The notes under the pieces: generated by a model
Told to the model about the DNA's origin: nothing
The model's database searches: none
The model's input: the letters and a program-made list of their open reading frames with translations, nothing else
Shown here: positions 7,583-16,337 of the stretch, piece by piece
How the letters are laid out: each line of letters starts with the position of its first letter
How positions within the stretch are numbered: position 1 is the stretch's first letter
Made by a program: the position numbers and the translations under genes
Assembly (NCBI GenBank): GCA_017477435.1
Contig: JAFUVV010000047.1
Coordinates: 1 to 64,000 of the forward strand
Direction: 5' to 3'
Origin: Prevotella sp.
GTDB lineage: Bacteria > Bacteroidota > Bacteroidia > Bacteroidales > Bacteroidaceae
DNA length: 64,000 nt

Positions 7583-8154
7583 AAACCATTATACTTTGGA
7601 GGATTCTCCGTTTCTGATATTTTTGTTTTGCTCTTCATCTTCAAAAGTTCATAACCATCACGTATATAATTTGTTAATGTTTTATCCGCAAAAACCAGAT
7701 CTATACTATCATCACCTATACGAATCTTCATCTTTTCAACATCCTCTTTGGTAAAATATTTAAGATTCTTCTTATCTAACACGAAATACCAGTATATAGT
7801 AGTCCAACCGGATGGAAGATTTAATATATTACTATTCGCTAATTTAGCCGTTCCTAAGCGCATCTCATGTATCTTACCACTTGAAGTCTTAATTACTAAA
7901 GGATAAGATATATATTCCAAATTTGTTTTTTTATATCCTATCGTAAATGAAGCCAAGCAATAATCGGACGAACCCTTTGTAATATTGTATTGTAAACTCA
8001 CTTTGACCTTTATATCCCCTAACACAGGAATATTTGTCTCTTCCGTTTCTATTATCCTATGATTGTGCCACTGATATTCATCTTTAACAATCTTTTGAGC
8101 AGATGATAAAATAGAAATACACAATAGTGCATATATAGAAAAAATTTTCTTCAT
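7579..8154 (-). CDS. Secreted protein of unknown function, AT-rich
   Basis: A 191-residue protein with a clear signal peptide (MKKIFSIYALLCISILSSAQ) that should leave the cytoplasm. The start three codons downstream of the first ATG fits the signal peptide. The rest is beta-rich and not recognised. The gene is far richer in A and T than its neighbours and lies beside an HNH nuclease remnant, which points to horizontal origin. Confidence 0.7.
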   Translation of the reverse strand: MKKIFSIYALLCISILSSAQKIVKDEYQWHNHRIIETEETNIPVLGDIKVKVSLQYNITKGSSDYCLASFTIGYKKTNLEYISYPLVIKTSSGKIHEMRLGTAKLANSNILNLPSGWTTIYWYFVLDKKNLKYFTKEDVEKMKIRIGDDSIDLVFADKTLTNYIRDGYELLKMKSKTKISETENPPKYNGF

Positions 8155-8195
8155 TATTGCCATAATGGTTTTATCTATGAATACGTGACATCATT

Positions 8196-9743
8196 TTATA
8201 TTCCTCTTTCTGCCCAGTCGCCGCGGTCGAGGTTGCGATAGCTGATGGCTTCGGCAAGATGATTGGATTGTACTTTCTCCGAGCCGTCGAGGTCGGCGAT
8301 GGTGCGTGCGACCTTGAGGATGCGGTTGTAGGCGCGTGCCGACAGGCTGAGGCGCTCCATGGCCATGCGCAGCATCTGCACACCTGCCTCGTCGGGCTCG
8401 GCATACTGATGTATCATGCGCTCGGTAATCTGTGCATTGCAGTATACCCCCTTCACGTCCTTGAACCTCTGCTCCTGAATGTCGCGAGCACGGATAACAC
8501 GTTCACGTATCACCGACGATGGCTCGCCGGGCTGTACCTTAGAGATGTCCTTGAAAGGCACTGGAGTTATTTCTATCTGAATGTCAATGCGGTCGAGCAT
8601 AGGGCCGGAGATACGGTTCATGTATTTCATCCTCTGCCCTGGAGTGCAGACACAGGTGTGGGTCGGGTCGCCGTAGTATCCGCAGGGACAGGGATTCATC
8701 GATGCTACGAACATGAACGAGCACGGATACTCTATCGTGTATTTTGCCCGTGAGATGGTAATCTTACGGTCTTCGAGCGGCTGGCGCAACACTTCGAGCG
8801 TTGTCTTGTTGAATTCTGCCAATTCATCTGCAAAGAGCACCCCATTGTGAGCCAGACTGATCTCCCCTGGCTGGGGATTGGTGCCGCCACCGACGAGCGC
8901 CACCTCGGAGATGGTGTGGTGGGGTGCGCGGAATGGGCGCTGGGCGATGAGTGATGTGCCCTTTCCAAGTTTTCCTGCTACAGAGTGTATCTGCGTGGTC
9001 TCAAGACTTTCGGCAAGGGAGAGAGGGGGAAGGATGCTTGGCAGTCGCTTGGCCATCATCGACTTTCCTGATCCTGGCGGACCGACCATGATCACATTGT
9101 GGGATCCAGCGGCTGCCACCTCGAGGGCACGCTTCACATTCTCCTGTCCACGCACGTCGGCAAAGTCGAGGTCGAACTGATATTGGTGTTCATAGAACTC
9201 GCGACGGGTATCGATAACCATAGGCTCATACGTCGCTGTCTTGTTAAAGAACTTAATGACATCCATGAGGTTGTCCATTCCGTAGACATCGAGATTGTTC
9301 ACGACAGCGGCCTCTCTCACATTCTGTCTCGGCACTATAAGCCCCTTGAATTTCTCTGCACGGGCCCTGATGGCTATCGGTAGTGCACCGCGCACTGGCT
9401 GCAGATTGCCGTCGAGACCAAGCTCGCCCACTATCATGTATTTGTCGAGCATCTCATACTCCACGTTCCCATTTGCAGCGAGGATGGCGATGGCGAGAGG
9501 AAGGTCGAAGCTGCTTCCTTCCTTGCGAAGGTCGGCAGGCGCCATGTTTACAGTGATGTCGGCACGCGGAAACTTGAAGCCAACATACTGCATAGCAGCA
9601 GCAATGCGGTCGCGTCCTTCGCGAACGGCAGTATCGCCAAGCCCGGTAAAGTGATACATCACTCCTTTCGAGAGGCTGACTTCGATGGTCACCGTCGTTA
9701 CCTCAAGTCCATTAACGGCAGCGCAATATGTCTTTACAAGCAT
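8196..9743 (-). CDS. comM: YifB/ComM Mg-chelatase-like ATPase
   Basis: A 515-residue protein of full family length. An N-terminal Lon-like domain (MLVKTYCAAVNGLEVTTVTI) is followed by an AAA+ Mg-chelatase core with Walker A GPPGSGKS and a C-terminal HTH-like region (MERLSLSARAYNRILKVART). In naturally transformable bacteria ComM is a hexameric helicase that extends heteroduplex during uptake of foreign DNA; in Bacteroidales the role is less clear. It starts 26 bases after the GH88-DUF2264 gene on the same strand and may share its transcript. Confidence 0.93.
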   Translation of the reverse strand: MLVKTYCAAVNGLEVTTVTIEVSLSKGVMYHFTGLGDTAVREGRDRIAAAMQYVGFKFPRADITVNMAPADLRKEGSSFDLPLAIAILAANGNVEYEMLDKYMIVGELGLDGNLQPVRGALPIAIRARAEKFKGLIVPRQNVREAAVVNNLDVYGMDNLMDVIKFFNKTATYEPMVIDTRREFYEHQYQFDLDFADVRGQENVKRALEVAAAGSHNVIMVGPPGSGKSMMAKRLPSILPPLSLAESLETTQIHSVAGKLGKGTSLIAQRPFRAPHHTISEVALVGGGTNPQPGEISLAHNGVLFADELAEFNKTTLEVLRQPLEDRKITISRAKYTIEYPCSFMFVASMNPCPCGYYGDPTHTCVCTPGQRMKYMNRISGPMLDRIDIQIEITPVPFKDISKVQPGEPSSVIRERVIRARDIQEQRFKDVKGVYCNAQITERMIHQYAEPDEAGVQMLRMAMERLSLSARAYNRILKVARTIADLDGSEKVQSNHLAEAISYRNLDRGDWAERGI

Positions 9744-9769
9744 AACAGTATTTTTCTATTAAAGGATAG

Positions 9770-12142
9770 TCATTTTATCGCATGATCGGCACCGACGTCC
9801 TTACCCTCCCATGCCTTCTTTGCTGTCCAGTCGCGGTAGGGAGTCGACCAAAAAGCATCGGTGGCAGGTAACCCAAGGGGTAGGAAGGCTGTCGTGCAGA
9901 GGTACACGCTGCCGGTGTTGATATATCTCTCCGCCATGCGTATCTGACTGCCGGCGTATCCCACACGCAGCCAACCGTCGGCATTGAAGGTGAGTGGGCT
10001 GGACAGTTGCCGCCGCATGACCGCAGTGAGAGCGCAGCGCACCTGAGCGGGACTGACATTGCCGGGCAGGAGATGCAAGAATGCAGCGTCGGCCATGGCA
10101 TGGAAGGCTCCGAACCGATAGGCGATGCTGCGTCCCGTGACGGGATAGCTGCCTTCGGGCGATATCATGCGCTCCTGTTGAGCAGCATAGCGACCAAGCC
10201 GACGCTCCTGCTCGGGGAGGAAGTCGGCACCGGAAAGATTGTGCTTCTTCAACACACGCAGCGTCTCGGTGAGCATGGGATGGATGACGAAACTGTTGTA
10301 GTAGTCGAGATGAAAATCTTTACCGTCGCCATACCACCCGTCGCCTTTGTACCATTCGTTTCGGAAGCGGTTGACACCATGCATGAGGCGCTCCATGTCG
10401 CACTCGCCAGTAAACTCAAGGAGTGCAGCCTCTACGATACTGGCAAACAGCAGCCAGTTGTTATCTCCAGGCTCTATGCCACGTGAGGTTTTCCACTCGC
10501 CGATGAGCCGGTCGCGTGTCTGTTTGTCGAGATTACCCCATATCTGCTTAGGGGCGCGCAGTATACCCTCGGCAAGGAAAGCGGCATCGACGAGCGGCTG
10601 CGAGTAGCGGTTGTCGAACACCAGATGGTCTTTAGCCTGCGGGTCGACAGCGTTTTTCAGTCCGCGCACAACAAGGCGGATGTATTTCTCCCTCAGCTGT
10701 CCTTCCTCTGTGTCATCTGGTCCCAGCTCGAGCCAGGGTGCAATACCGCAGATGGTTCTTCCCACGGCTTCCAGATGGCAGACCACTCTGTGGCTCTGCT
10801 CTTCGGAGAGCGACTCAAACGGCATTTTCTCTTTCAATGTACCAGCTGCGAGGTTTTCAAGCACAGGAGCAGCGATTCTCGTCAGCGATTCCACCCAGTA
10901 TTTCCTGTCGTCCTGACCGCTGGGTTTGGCGAGCAGCTGTTTCATTCTCATCAGCGCCTCAACGTAGTAGTAGTCGGCATAGGTCAGGGGCACATCAATC
11001 TCGGAATTGCCAGGATGATTTCCCACGCCATGCTTGATGATGAATCCGCTCTGTTCGCCTTCGGCAGCAAGATACTCCGGCGACGACAGCGTGCGCAGCT
11101 GCTGCTCGGCAATAGCAAGCCATTGTGGGGCAAGGTCGGAGGGATCTATCTGACTCAGTTCGATGAATGCCGATGCCATTATGGCTGCTGCAGAGGCGTC
11201 GCGCTTCACTGCGACGTCTGGAGCTTTCTCTCCCTTTGCGGGTATGCCTGGAGCATCATAGTCCCAATACGGAACCTTGTCTTCCGGCAGCCGCGGATGG
11301 TTCATGAGAAACTTTCCTATCTCCTGCGCCTGTTTGAGGTATTTCGGGTTGAGAGTCTCTCGGTACATCATCGTATATCCATAGAATCCCCATGCCTGTC
11401 CTCGTGCCCATGAGCTCTCGTCGGAATAGCCCTGGGCTGTGTTCTTGGCATGCGGCTGGGCGGTTATGGTGTCGTAGCTTACGACATGGTAGGTGGAATA
11501 ATCGGGACGGAAATGATTCTTTATGGTTGTATCGGCATGTCGCTCGGCAATGCGCTCGTAGAGCGTGTTACCAGTTTCGCGAGTCATGAAGCAGAGCATT
11601 TCCAGGTTCATCATGTTGTCGATGATGACGGGGTACTGCCACTCGGAATTAGAATTCCACGACTTGATGACGCCTATCTTTTCGTTCCATCTGGTGAGCA
11701 GGCTCTGTGTGCCTCTACTGATAACGTCAAGATAGTGTTTTTTGCCTGTGAGGCGATAGCCTTGCCCAAAGCTACAGTAGAGCATGAAGCCCAGATCGTG
11801 AGTGTTGGTCATCAGCTTGGCTGGTTCCACGCGGTCGGTGTATAGTTCTGCATAGTGGCGCAGTTGCTCGTCTGTGCATCGTGAGTCTTCATACAGCATC
11901 CATAGCACACCGGGGAAAAACCCAGATACCCAGTTGTTGTAGCGGATAGTTTTCAACTCTCCTTTCTCGTATGTTCGTGGCAAAGCGTCTTTATTGTCTT
12001 TCATTGCATTGGCCAATATGAGCGTCTGACTCTTGGCACGGCTCAGTCCGCGTTCAACGACTTGCGACATCGGCTCGTTCTGCGCTTGCAATGTAAAAAT
12101 AGCCAAGGCGGCTGTCAAGGCGAGCATTACATTTCTTTTCAT
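9770..12142 (-). CDS. GH88 - DUF2264 fusion glycosidase
   Basis: A 790-residue exported enzyme with signal peptide (cut near AQN at 20-22). Residues about 25-400 are a GH88-type (alpha/alpha)6 unsaturated glucuronyl hydrolase; D116 in NTHDLG and D175 in IIDNMMNLEML are in the positions of the family's two catalytic acids. Residues about 410-780 match DUF2264, which I recall as a family linked to glucuronidase activity. The two domains are usually separate proteins, so this looks like a dual enzyme for uronic-acid glycans such as pectin or arabinogalactan side chains. It precedes comM. Confidence 0.85.
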   Translation of the reverse strand: MKRNVMLALTAALAIFTLQAQNEPMSQVVERGLSRAKSQTLILANAMKDNKDALPRTYEKGELKTIRYNNWVSGFFPGVLWMLYEDSRCTDEQLRHYAELYTDRVEPAKLMTNTHDLGFMLYCSFGQGYRLTGKKHYLDVISRGTQSLLTRWNEKIGVIKSWNSNSEWQYPVIIDNMMNLEMLCFMTRETGNTLYERIAERHADTTIKNHFRPDYSTYHVVSYDTITAQPHAKNTAQGYSDESSWARGQAWGFYGYTMMYRETLNPKYLKQAQEIGKFLMNHPRLPEDKVPYWDYDAPGIPAKGEKAPDVAVKRDASAAAIMASAFIELSQIDPSDLAPQWLAIAEQQLRTLSSPEYLAAEGEQSGFIIKHGVGNHPGNSEIDVPLTYADYYYVEALMRMKQLLAKPSGQDDRKYWVESLTRIAAPVLENLAAGTLKEKMPFESLSEEQSHRVVCHLEAVGRTICGIAPWLELGPDDTEEGQLREKYIRLVVRGLKNAVDPQAKDHLVFDNRYSQPLVDAAFLAEGILRAPKQIWGNLDKQTRDRLIGEWKTSRGIEPGDNNWLLFASIVEAALLEFTGECDMERLMHGVNRFRNEWYKGDGWYGDGKDFHLDYYNSFVIHPMLTETLRVLKKHNLSGADFLPEQERRLGRYAAQQERMISPEGSYPVTGRSIAYRFGAFHAMADAAFLHLLPGNVSPAQVRCALTAVMRRQLSSPLTFNADGWLRVGYAGSQIRMAERYINTGSVYLCTTAFLPLGLPATDAFWSTPYRDWTAKKAWEGKDVGADHAIK

Positions 12143-12228
12143 TCCGGTTAACTTTGTGTTTTTTAATGTTCTTTGTCCTGCTTTCGCTGCTACGCAACAG
12201 GATAGTGGTTTTTCACTGTAACTTCACT

Positions 12229-13251
12229 CTACTTGCCCGAAAGCAGTTTATTCACTTCCTCTACGAGCTGGTCGGTCGGCATGCTGCGTCCGACGATTTT
12301 TCCTTTTTTCATGACAATATTGTCGGGCATTGCTGTCAAGCCAAGGCTGTCGACGAGTGGCGACTCAAACATCCTGCCGTCGAAGATGACTGGCCACGTG
12401 ATTGTGTCGTGCTTGATAGAATTTTCCACTTCTGCTCTGTCGTTGTCGAGGGCGATGCTGAGCATTGCCAGCCGTCCACGCGAAGAACGGGCAACATTGG
12501 CAATCATCCTCTGCTGCTTCATGCTTTGCACGTTCCATGAAGCCCATGTGTTAACTACAGCCACGTCGGCATTCCTCAGCTTTTCGAAATCTACATCGGT
12601 ACTGTCGATTGCTGTTGCTTTCAGGTTATCGGGAAAGAGTGTGCCGCTACTTGTCTCTGCAATTCTCTTTAGCTGACGGTCGAGCCTGACGAGGAATCCG
12701 TCGCGTGGCTGAGCTTCGAGCAGTTTGGCTATCAATCGTGCTGCCAGTGGATAGTCGGGAGTGGGAGACTGCAGGACATGTCGTGCGACAAGGAATGTGC
12801 CCACTCGCGATTTGGGATTATCGGCCACTACCTGCTCTGCCATCTGTTTGCGCTCGTCGGGAGTGGCATCGGCAACACGAACGCGCAACTTGTTCATCAG
12901 TTCGTTGTCGCGTGTGCCTTTCACCTCCATCTCTTTCAGGTGGGAGGCGTCGCCCTTTATATTCACAGTCTTCCCCGGTTCGCCGAACACCACCTGCTCG
13001 GAGTAGTTTGGGAAGATAATGATGAATGTCGTGGGCGTATTGATTCGTTTCTCGTAGGCAATACGTCCGTCTCTGACCCTGATGGTGTCTAAGCGTCCCG
13101 TGTTGCCTTCGAGTGAATACACCCAGAATTCTCCTTGGTTGATATGTCGGAAGCGTCCTTCCATCTTGAAGTACTTTCCTTCTTGTGAACACGAAGAAAG
13201 GACGACGGCGACAAAGGCGGCAAAGGCGGCAGCGGTGAATAGTTTTCTCAT
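12229..13251 (-). CDS. DUF4369/thioredoxin-fold lipoprotein lacking CXXC
   Basis: A 340-residue lipoprotein with signal MRKLFTAAAFAAFVAVVLSSC; the Cys of LSSC would be lipidated. Residues about 25-110 resemble DUF4369 and the C-terminal 140 have a TlpA/thioredoxin-like fold. Where relatives have WCGPC, this protein reads WASWNVQSMKQQ, so both redox cysteines are absent. It cannot act as an ordinary thiol-disulfide oxidoreductase; a binding or chaperone role is possible. Start at 13251 chosen from the signal peptide. Confidence 0.8.
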   Translation of the reverse strand: MRKLFTAAAFAAFVAVVLSSCSQEGKYFKMEGRFRHINQGEFWVYSLEGNTGRLDTIRVRDGRIAYEKRINTPTTFIIIFPNYSEQVVFGEPGKTVNIKGDASHLKEMEVKGTRDNELMNKLRVRVADATPDERKQMAEQVVADNPKSRVGTFLVARHVLQSPTPDYPLAARLIAKLLEAQPRDGFLVRLDRQLKRIAETSSGTLFPDNLKATAIDSTDVDFEKLRNADVAVVNTWASWNVQSMKQQRMIANVARSSRGRLAMLSIALDNDRAEVENSIKHDTITWPVIFDGRMFESPLVDSLGLTAMPDNIVMKKGKIVGRSMPTDQLVEEVNKLLSGK

Positions 13252-13355
13252 TTGCATGTTCTCTGTAAAACGACAACACATCCCCGCGAGCGACGTGAAT
13301 AATTATTCTTCATTACGCCCAGCGCAGGGATGTGCTGCTGTTGTTATTTATTTCT

Positions 13356-15035
13356 TTACTTAATCAGCGACAGTTCGAGGTCGTGGTCGGCATAGTTCTG
13401 CATCGACGGGTCGAGCTTCACTGCCTCTTCCAGATACGACTTTGCAGCAAACTTGTTGGCGCGGCGTGCAGCAACGATGGCGTGGAGATAATTTGTCATG
13501 GCATTCGGTGTCTTGATATTATCGAGCGTCTGAGCGGCGGCTGCATAGTTCTTGTTGAGCAGCTGTGCCAGCGCAGCCATGTTGTTGTCGGTGTCTGAGA
13601 GTGCTTTCTCTGCCTCGGCATAGTTGCCTTTTGCCAGACTAAGTACACCGAGCGCACCCTTCACGTTCTCCTGCCCGGAGGCCTTTGCCATGTAGTTCTC
13701 GGCCTCTGCCACGTTACCATTGGCAAGTGCGAGAAGTCCTTGGTTTGCATTTGCCTCTGCGGCCTGTGGGTTGAGGCGCAGTGCCTGTCCGAGATATTGC
13801 TTTGCCTTGTCTTGGTTGCCTTTTGCCATCTCGAGCGATGCAAGGTTGTTCAGTGCACGGTAGTCGTTTGGATAGAGGCGGGCAACGGTTGCATAGACAT
13901 TTTCCTCGGTGTTCTTGTCTTCTGTGATCGAAGCAAGGTAGAGCAGTTCGTCGATGCTGAGCTTCGATGGGTCGGCAGCATACTGAGCGCGTATCTCGTC
14001 GTCGGAACGACCGATGACCTCGTAGTTGATGATCAGTCGTGAGCGTCTGAGCTCTGGCAGGATGCCGTCGGCCAGTTCGCGAAAGCCTGCGCTCATGTTC
14101 CTTATCTGCTGCTCGCGCTGCTCTGGGTCTTTATACATTGAGAGCACACGCAGGATGACATCCTTGTCCTGGATATTGCTTGCCTGCACGAGTTGCTGGA
14201 ATCCTTCCCAGTCTTCTGCAGTGTAGTGAGCATCGAGCGGAGCATCCATCTTCGTTGCCTTGAGCTGCTGCTTTACATACTCCTCGGCACTTGCCTGACG
14301 CTTACCAGCCAACCGGTCGTTGAACTCGAAGCCTCCCTCTGGCGATGCATAGGCCTGGATCTCTACGTTCTGCATGTTCAGACGCTCACGGTCGGCATTG
14401 ATCTGCTTCAGCATTGCGATGAATTCCTTAATAGAATTGGTCTGCAGTTCGCTCTTACGGATATTGGCCTGGTTGACGAGGAACTTGATGTTTGCTTCCT
14501 GCTTCTGCTGCTTTATACGCTCGAAGGCATCGGGGGCAATCACGCCCTCACCGTCGGCGAGGATTTTCTTGTAGAGTTCAGAGGTTGCAATCACGCCAGT
14601 GGCCACCTTCACTGCTGGTATCTGCACTTTTTTCTTTCCCACGAATGCGTTGAAGGTGAGATAGAGATCACTCTGCTGGAACTGCGGAGCATAGGTGAAG
14701 TTGGTCTTCATAGTGTAGCGTCCACCCAGACGGTAGTTGATGGTCTGGTCGTTGCCCAGCACCTTCTCGCCCTGGAACGATGCACTCTGCCCTATCAGCG
14801 TACTGTTGTCGATGGCCGAACGCAGTTCAGGAATGACTGTCACGACGGCCTTCTTCTTCATATATTTTTCGGGGAAGGTACCGCTGATGGTAGCTTCCAC
14901 ATTGCCTCCTTGTGTCTCAAGAGGATTTGGTGTTACGGAGAAATACTTTGGATCGAGGGCTCCCATCTTTCCCGAACAGGCGGCGAGGAGCAACATAGCG
15001 CCAATAGCTAACAATAAACTTTGTGTCTTACGCAT
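13356..15035 (-). CDS. TPR lipoprotein with OmpA-like segment
   Basis: A 559-residue lipoprotein (signal MRKTQSLLLAIGAMLLLAAC). After an N-terminal beta-rich part, residues about 205-265 contain VEIQAYASPEGGFEFNDRLA and KRQASAEEYV, typical of OmpA-like peptidoglycan-binding modules, and residues about 370-545 form TPR-like repeats. Conserved in Bacteroidales; probably anchors or scaffolds complexes between outer membrane and cell wall. The three 56-bp repeats behind tRNA-Leu lie in its leader, 35 bases from the start, so it may be read from the tRNA promoter. Confidence 0.82.
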   Translation of the reverse strand: MRKTQSLLLAIGAMLLLAACSGKMGALDPKYFSVTPNPLETQGGNVEATISGTFPEKYMKKKAVVTVIPELRSAIDNSTLIGQSASFQGEKVLGNDQTINYRLGGRYTMKTNFTYAPQFQQSDLYLTFNAFVGKKKVQIPAVKVATGVIATSELYKKILADGEGVIAPDAFERIKQQKQEANIKFLVNQANIRKSELQTNSIKEFIAMLKQINADRERLNMQNVEIQAYASPEGGFEFNDRLAGKRQASAEEYVKQQLKATKMDAPLDAHYTAEDWEGFQQLVQASNIQDKDVILRVLSMYKDPEQREQQIRNMSAGFRELADGILPELRRSRLIINYEVIGRSDDEIRAQYAADPSKLSIDELLYLASITEDKNTEENVYATVARLYPNDYRALNNLASLEMAKGNQDKAKQYLGQALRLNPQAAEANANQGLLALANGNVAEAENYMAKASGQENVKGALGVLSLAKGNYAEAEKALSDTDNNMAALAQLLNKNYAAAAQTLDNIKTPNAMTNYLHAIVAARRANKFAAKSYLEEAVKLDPSMQNYADHDLELSLIK

Positions 15036-15069
15036 GAGATGAATTATGTTTTATATGTGTTTTTAATTG

Positions 15070-15237
15070 TGCCGCGAGCTTGCTTGAAGCCCGTTGGAGC
15101 CCTACTCTTGCTAAAGCAAGCGTTGTGCCGCGAGCTTGCTTGAAGCCCGTTGGGGCCCTACTCTTGCTAAAGCAAGCGTTGTGCCGCGAGCTTGCTTGAA
15201 GCCCGTTGGGGCCCTACTCTTGCTAAAGCAAGCGTTG
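15070..15237 (-). repeat. Three 56-bp tandem repeats carrying the tRNA 3' end
   Basis: Units start at 15070, 15126 and 15182, exactly 56 bases apart and in register with the tRNA end at 15238. Each unit ends (minus strand) with GCTCGCGGCA, the last ten bases of the tRNA. Within a unit GCTTGCTT and AAGCAAGC can pair, and CTTGCTTTAGCAAG forms a smaller hairpin. The unit farthest from the tRNA differs by one base (TTGGAGCC for TTGGGGCC). Confidence 0.9.
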
Positions 15238-15322
15238 TGCCGCGAGCGGGACTCGAACCCGCACAACCTTTCCAGGTCAAGGGATTTTAAGTCCCTCGTG
15301 TCTACCATTCCACCATCGCGGC
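15238..15322 (-). tRNA. tRNA-Leu (anticodon UAA)
   Basis: An 85-base class II tRNA: acceptor arms GCCGCGA and TCGCGGC, anticodon stem AGGGA/TCCCT with loop CTTAAAA (anticodon TAA), a long variable arm, and T arm GCGGGTTCGAGTCCCGC. The CCA end is not encoded. It reads UUA/UUG leucine codons. Confidence 0.95.
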
Positions 15323-15360
15323 TGACCGGTTGTTTTTGCCTTTACTTCGAAAAGCAACTG

Positions 15361-15391
15361 CAAAGATAGTGAAAGCCGAAGACAATGCAAA
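15361..15391 (-). promoter_or_regulatory. Promoter of tRNA-Leu
   Basis: Minus-strand TTTG (15391-15388), 19 bases, TATCTTTG (15368-15361), about 40 bases before the mature tRNA. Confidence 0.65.
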
Positions 15392-15399
15392 ATAAAATA

Positions 15400-15556
15400 C
15401 GAAGATTTTTTATTTTCATTGTTAAGGCGAATCCTAACTTGGACAAAGTCAAAGTTAGTGAAAACCGAGCACAGAACAAAATAAATTTATTTGTTTTTTG
15501 CCGAGGTGCATCCTAACTTCTTCTTTTGAAGAAAAAGTTAGTGACGAGTTGTTTAT
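15400..15556 (-). repeat. CCGAG/AACAAA promoter-type repeat, degenerate copies
   Basis: Contains AAAGTTAGTGAAAACCGAGC followed by an ACAGAACAAA stretch and a GCCGAGGTGCATCCTAAC segment. The same family occurs at 37159-37440, 49897-49990 and 60700-60772, where copies supply core promoters. Here no gene lies directly downstream except the tRNA. Confidence 0.55.
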
Positions 15557-15562
15557 TTTTAT

Positions 15563-15745
15563 AGTAGGGACGGGCTTCATGCCTGTCAGCAAGTTGCAGG
15601 ACATCTGGTTTAGCGGAATACATTTAACCATTTACATAAGTAGGGACGGGCTTCATGCCCGTCAGCAAACAGCATAGCATATATTAAAAGTAGCAATACA
15701 AATAATATAATCCCCTTGCTGACGGGCATGAAGCCCGTCCCTACT
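15563..15745. repeat. 29-bp AGTAGGGACGGGC palindromic repeats
   Basis: Two direct copies (15563-15591, 15639-15667) and one inverted copy (15717-15745) of a 29-bp unit with an internal GGGCTTCATGCCC dyad. The last two form a perfect 29-bp inverted repeat. A related pair lies at 62188-62273. No gene here. Confidence 0.85.
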
Positions 15746-15833
15746 GCATAATATGTATGTGATTAGTAAAAACTGTGGTCAGAGATTTCTCACTTTTACT
15801 ACCACAGATTGCACTATTATTTCTTTCTACCAC

Positions 15834-15981
15834 AGATTTACCTTACGCTCCGCACGGTGACCGTTGGTTCTCTGATTTAGCAGATTATTATTCATCAAGC
15901 ACCCATCTTAAAAAATTTCACAGATTCACGCTGCTCGAATCTGTGAACCAACGGTCACCGTGCGAAGCGTAAGGTAAATCT
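15834..15981. repeat. 37-bp inverted repeat
   Basis: Arms 15834-15870 and 15945-15981 pair over 37 bases with one mismatch and contain CGGTGACCGTTGGTTC. About 74 bases separate them, including a smaller CAGATT...AATCTG hairpin. The rest of 15982-16125 has no gene; a CCCTCCCTAGGGAGGG palindrome lies near 16070. Confidence 0.85.
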
Positions 15982-16125
15982 ATATTTATTTAGTATAGTG
16001 CACAAATGAAAAAATCTGTTTAATCAGCTAAATCTGTGGTAGAAGCTCCCTCTTCGCGGTTGCGTTCCCCTCCCTAGGGAGGGGTTAGGGGTGGTGTGCT
16101 ATATTTACATTTTACGCTCTACACT

Positions 16126-16210
16126 AGTACATGGGTTTTGTACTCCGAGTACATGGCTCTTGTACTCCGAGTACATGGCTCTTGTACTGGGGGTACATGG
16201 GCTTTGTACT
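16126..16210 (+). repeat. GTAC dyad array A (4 units)
   Basis: Four 22-bp units of the form AGTACATGG-n-TTGTACTCCG. Within a unit AGTACA and TGTACT are inverted; across units TGTACT-CCG-AGTACA is a second dyad. Lies beyond the end of the oxidoreductase gene. Confidence 0.9.
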
Positions 16211-16272
16211 GATGCAGAGGCATACGAATAATGTTGCCGGCTGGTTTTATCAGTGGTCGCAGGGGGTTATGT

Positions 16273-16315
16273 ATAAATAAAAAGAGTACATGCCTGCGTG
16301 GGGCATGTACTCTTT
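16273..16315 (-). terminator. Terminator of the oxidoreductase operon
   Basis: A 14-bp perfect stem (16281-16294 with 16302-16315), followed on the minus strand by TTTTTATTT. It lies 22 bases past the end of the Gfo/Idh/MocA gene. Confidence 0.85.
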
Positions 16316-16337
16316 CTGTGGTTGTTCTGACGTTGGA

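Noticed and set aside
16126..16210. GTAC arrays as CRISPR arrays
   Set aside because: The 22-bp units follow each other directly, have no unique spacers and no cas genes are in the window.
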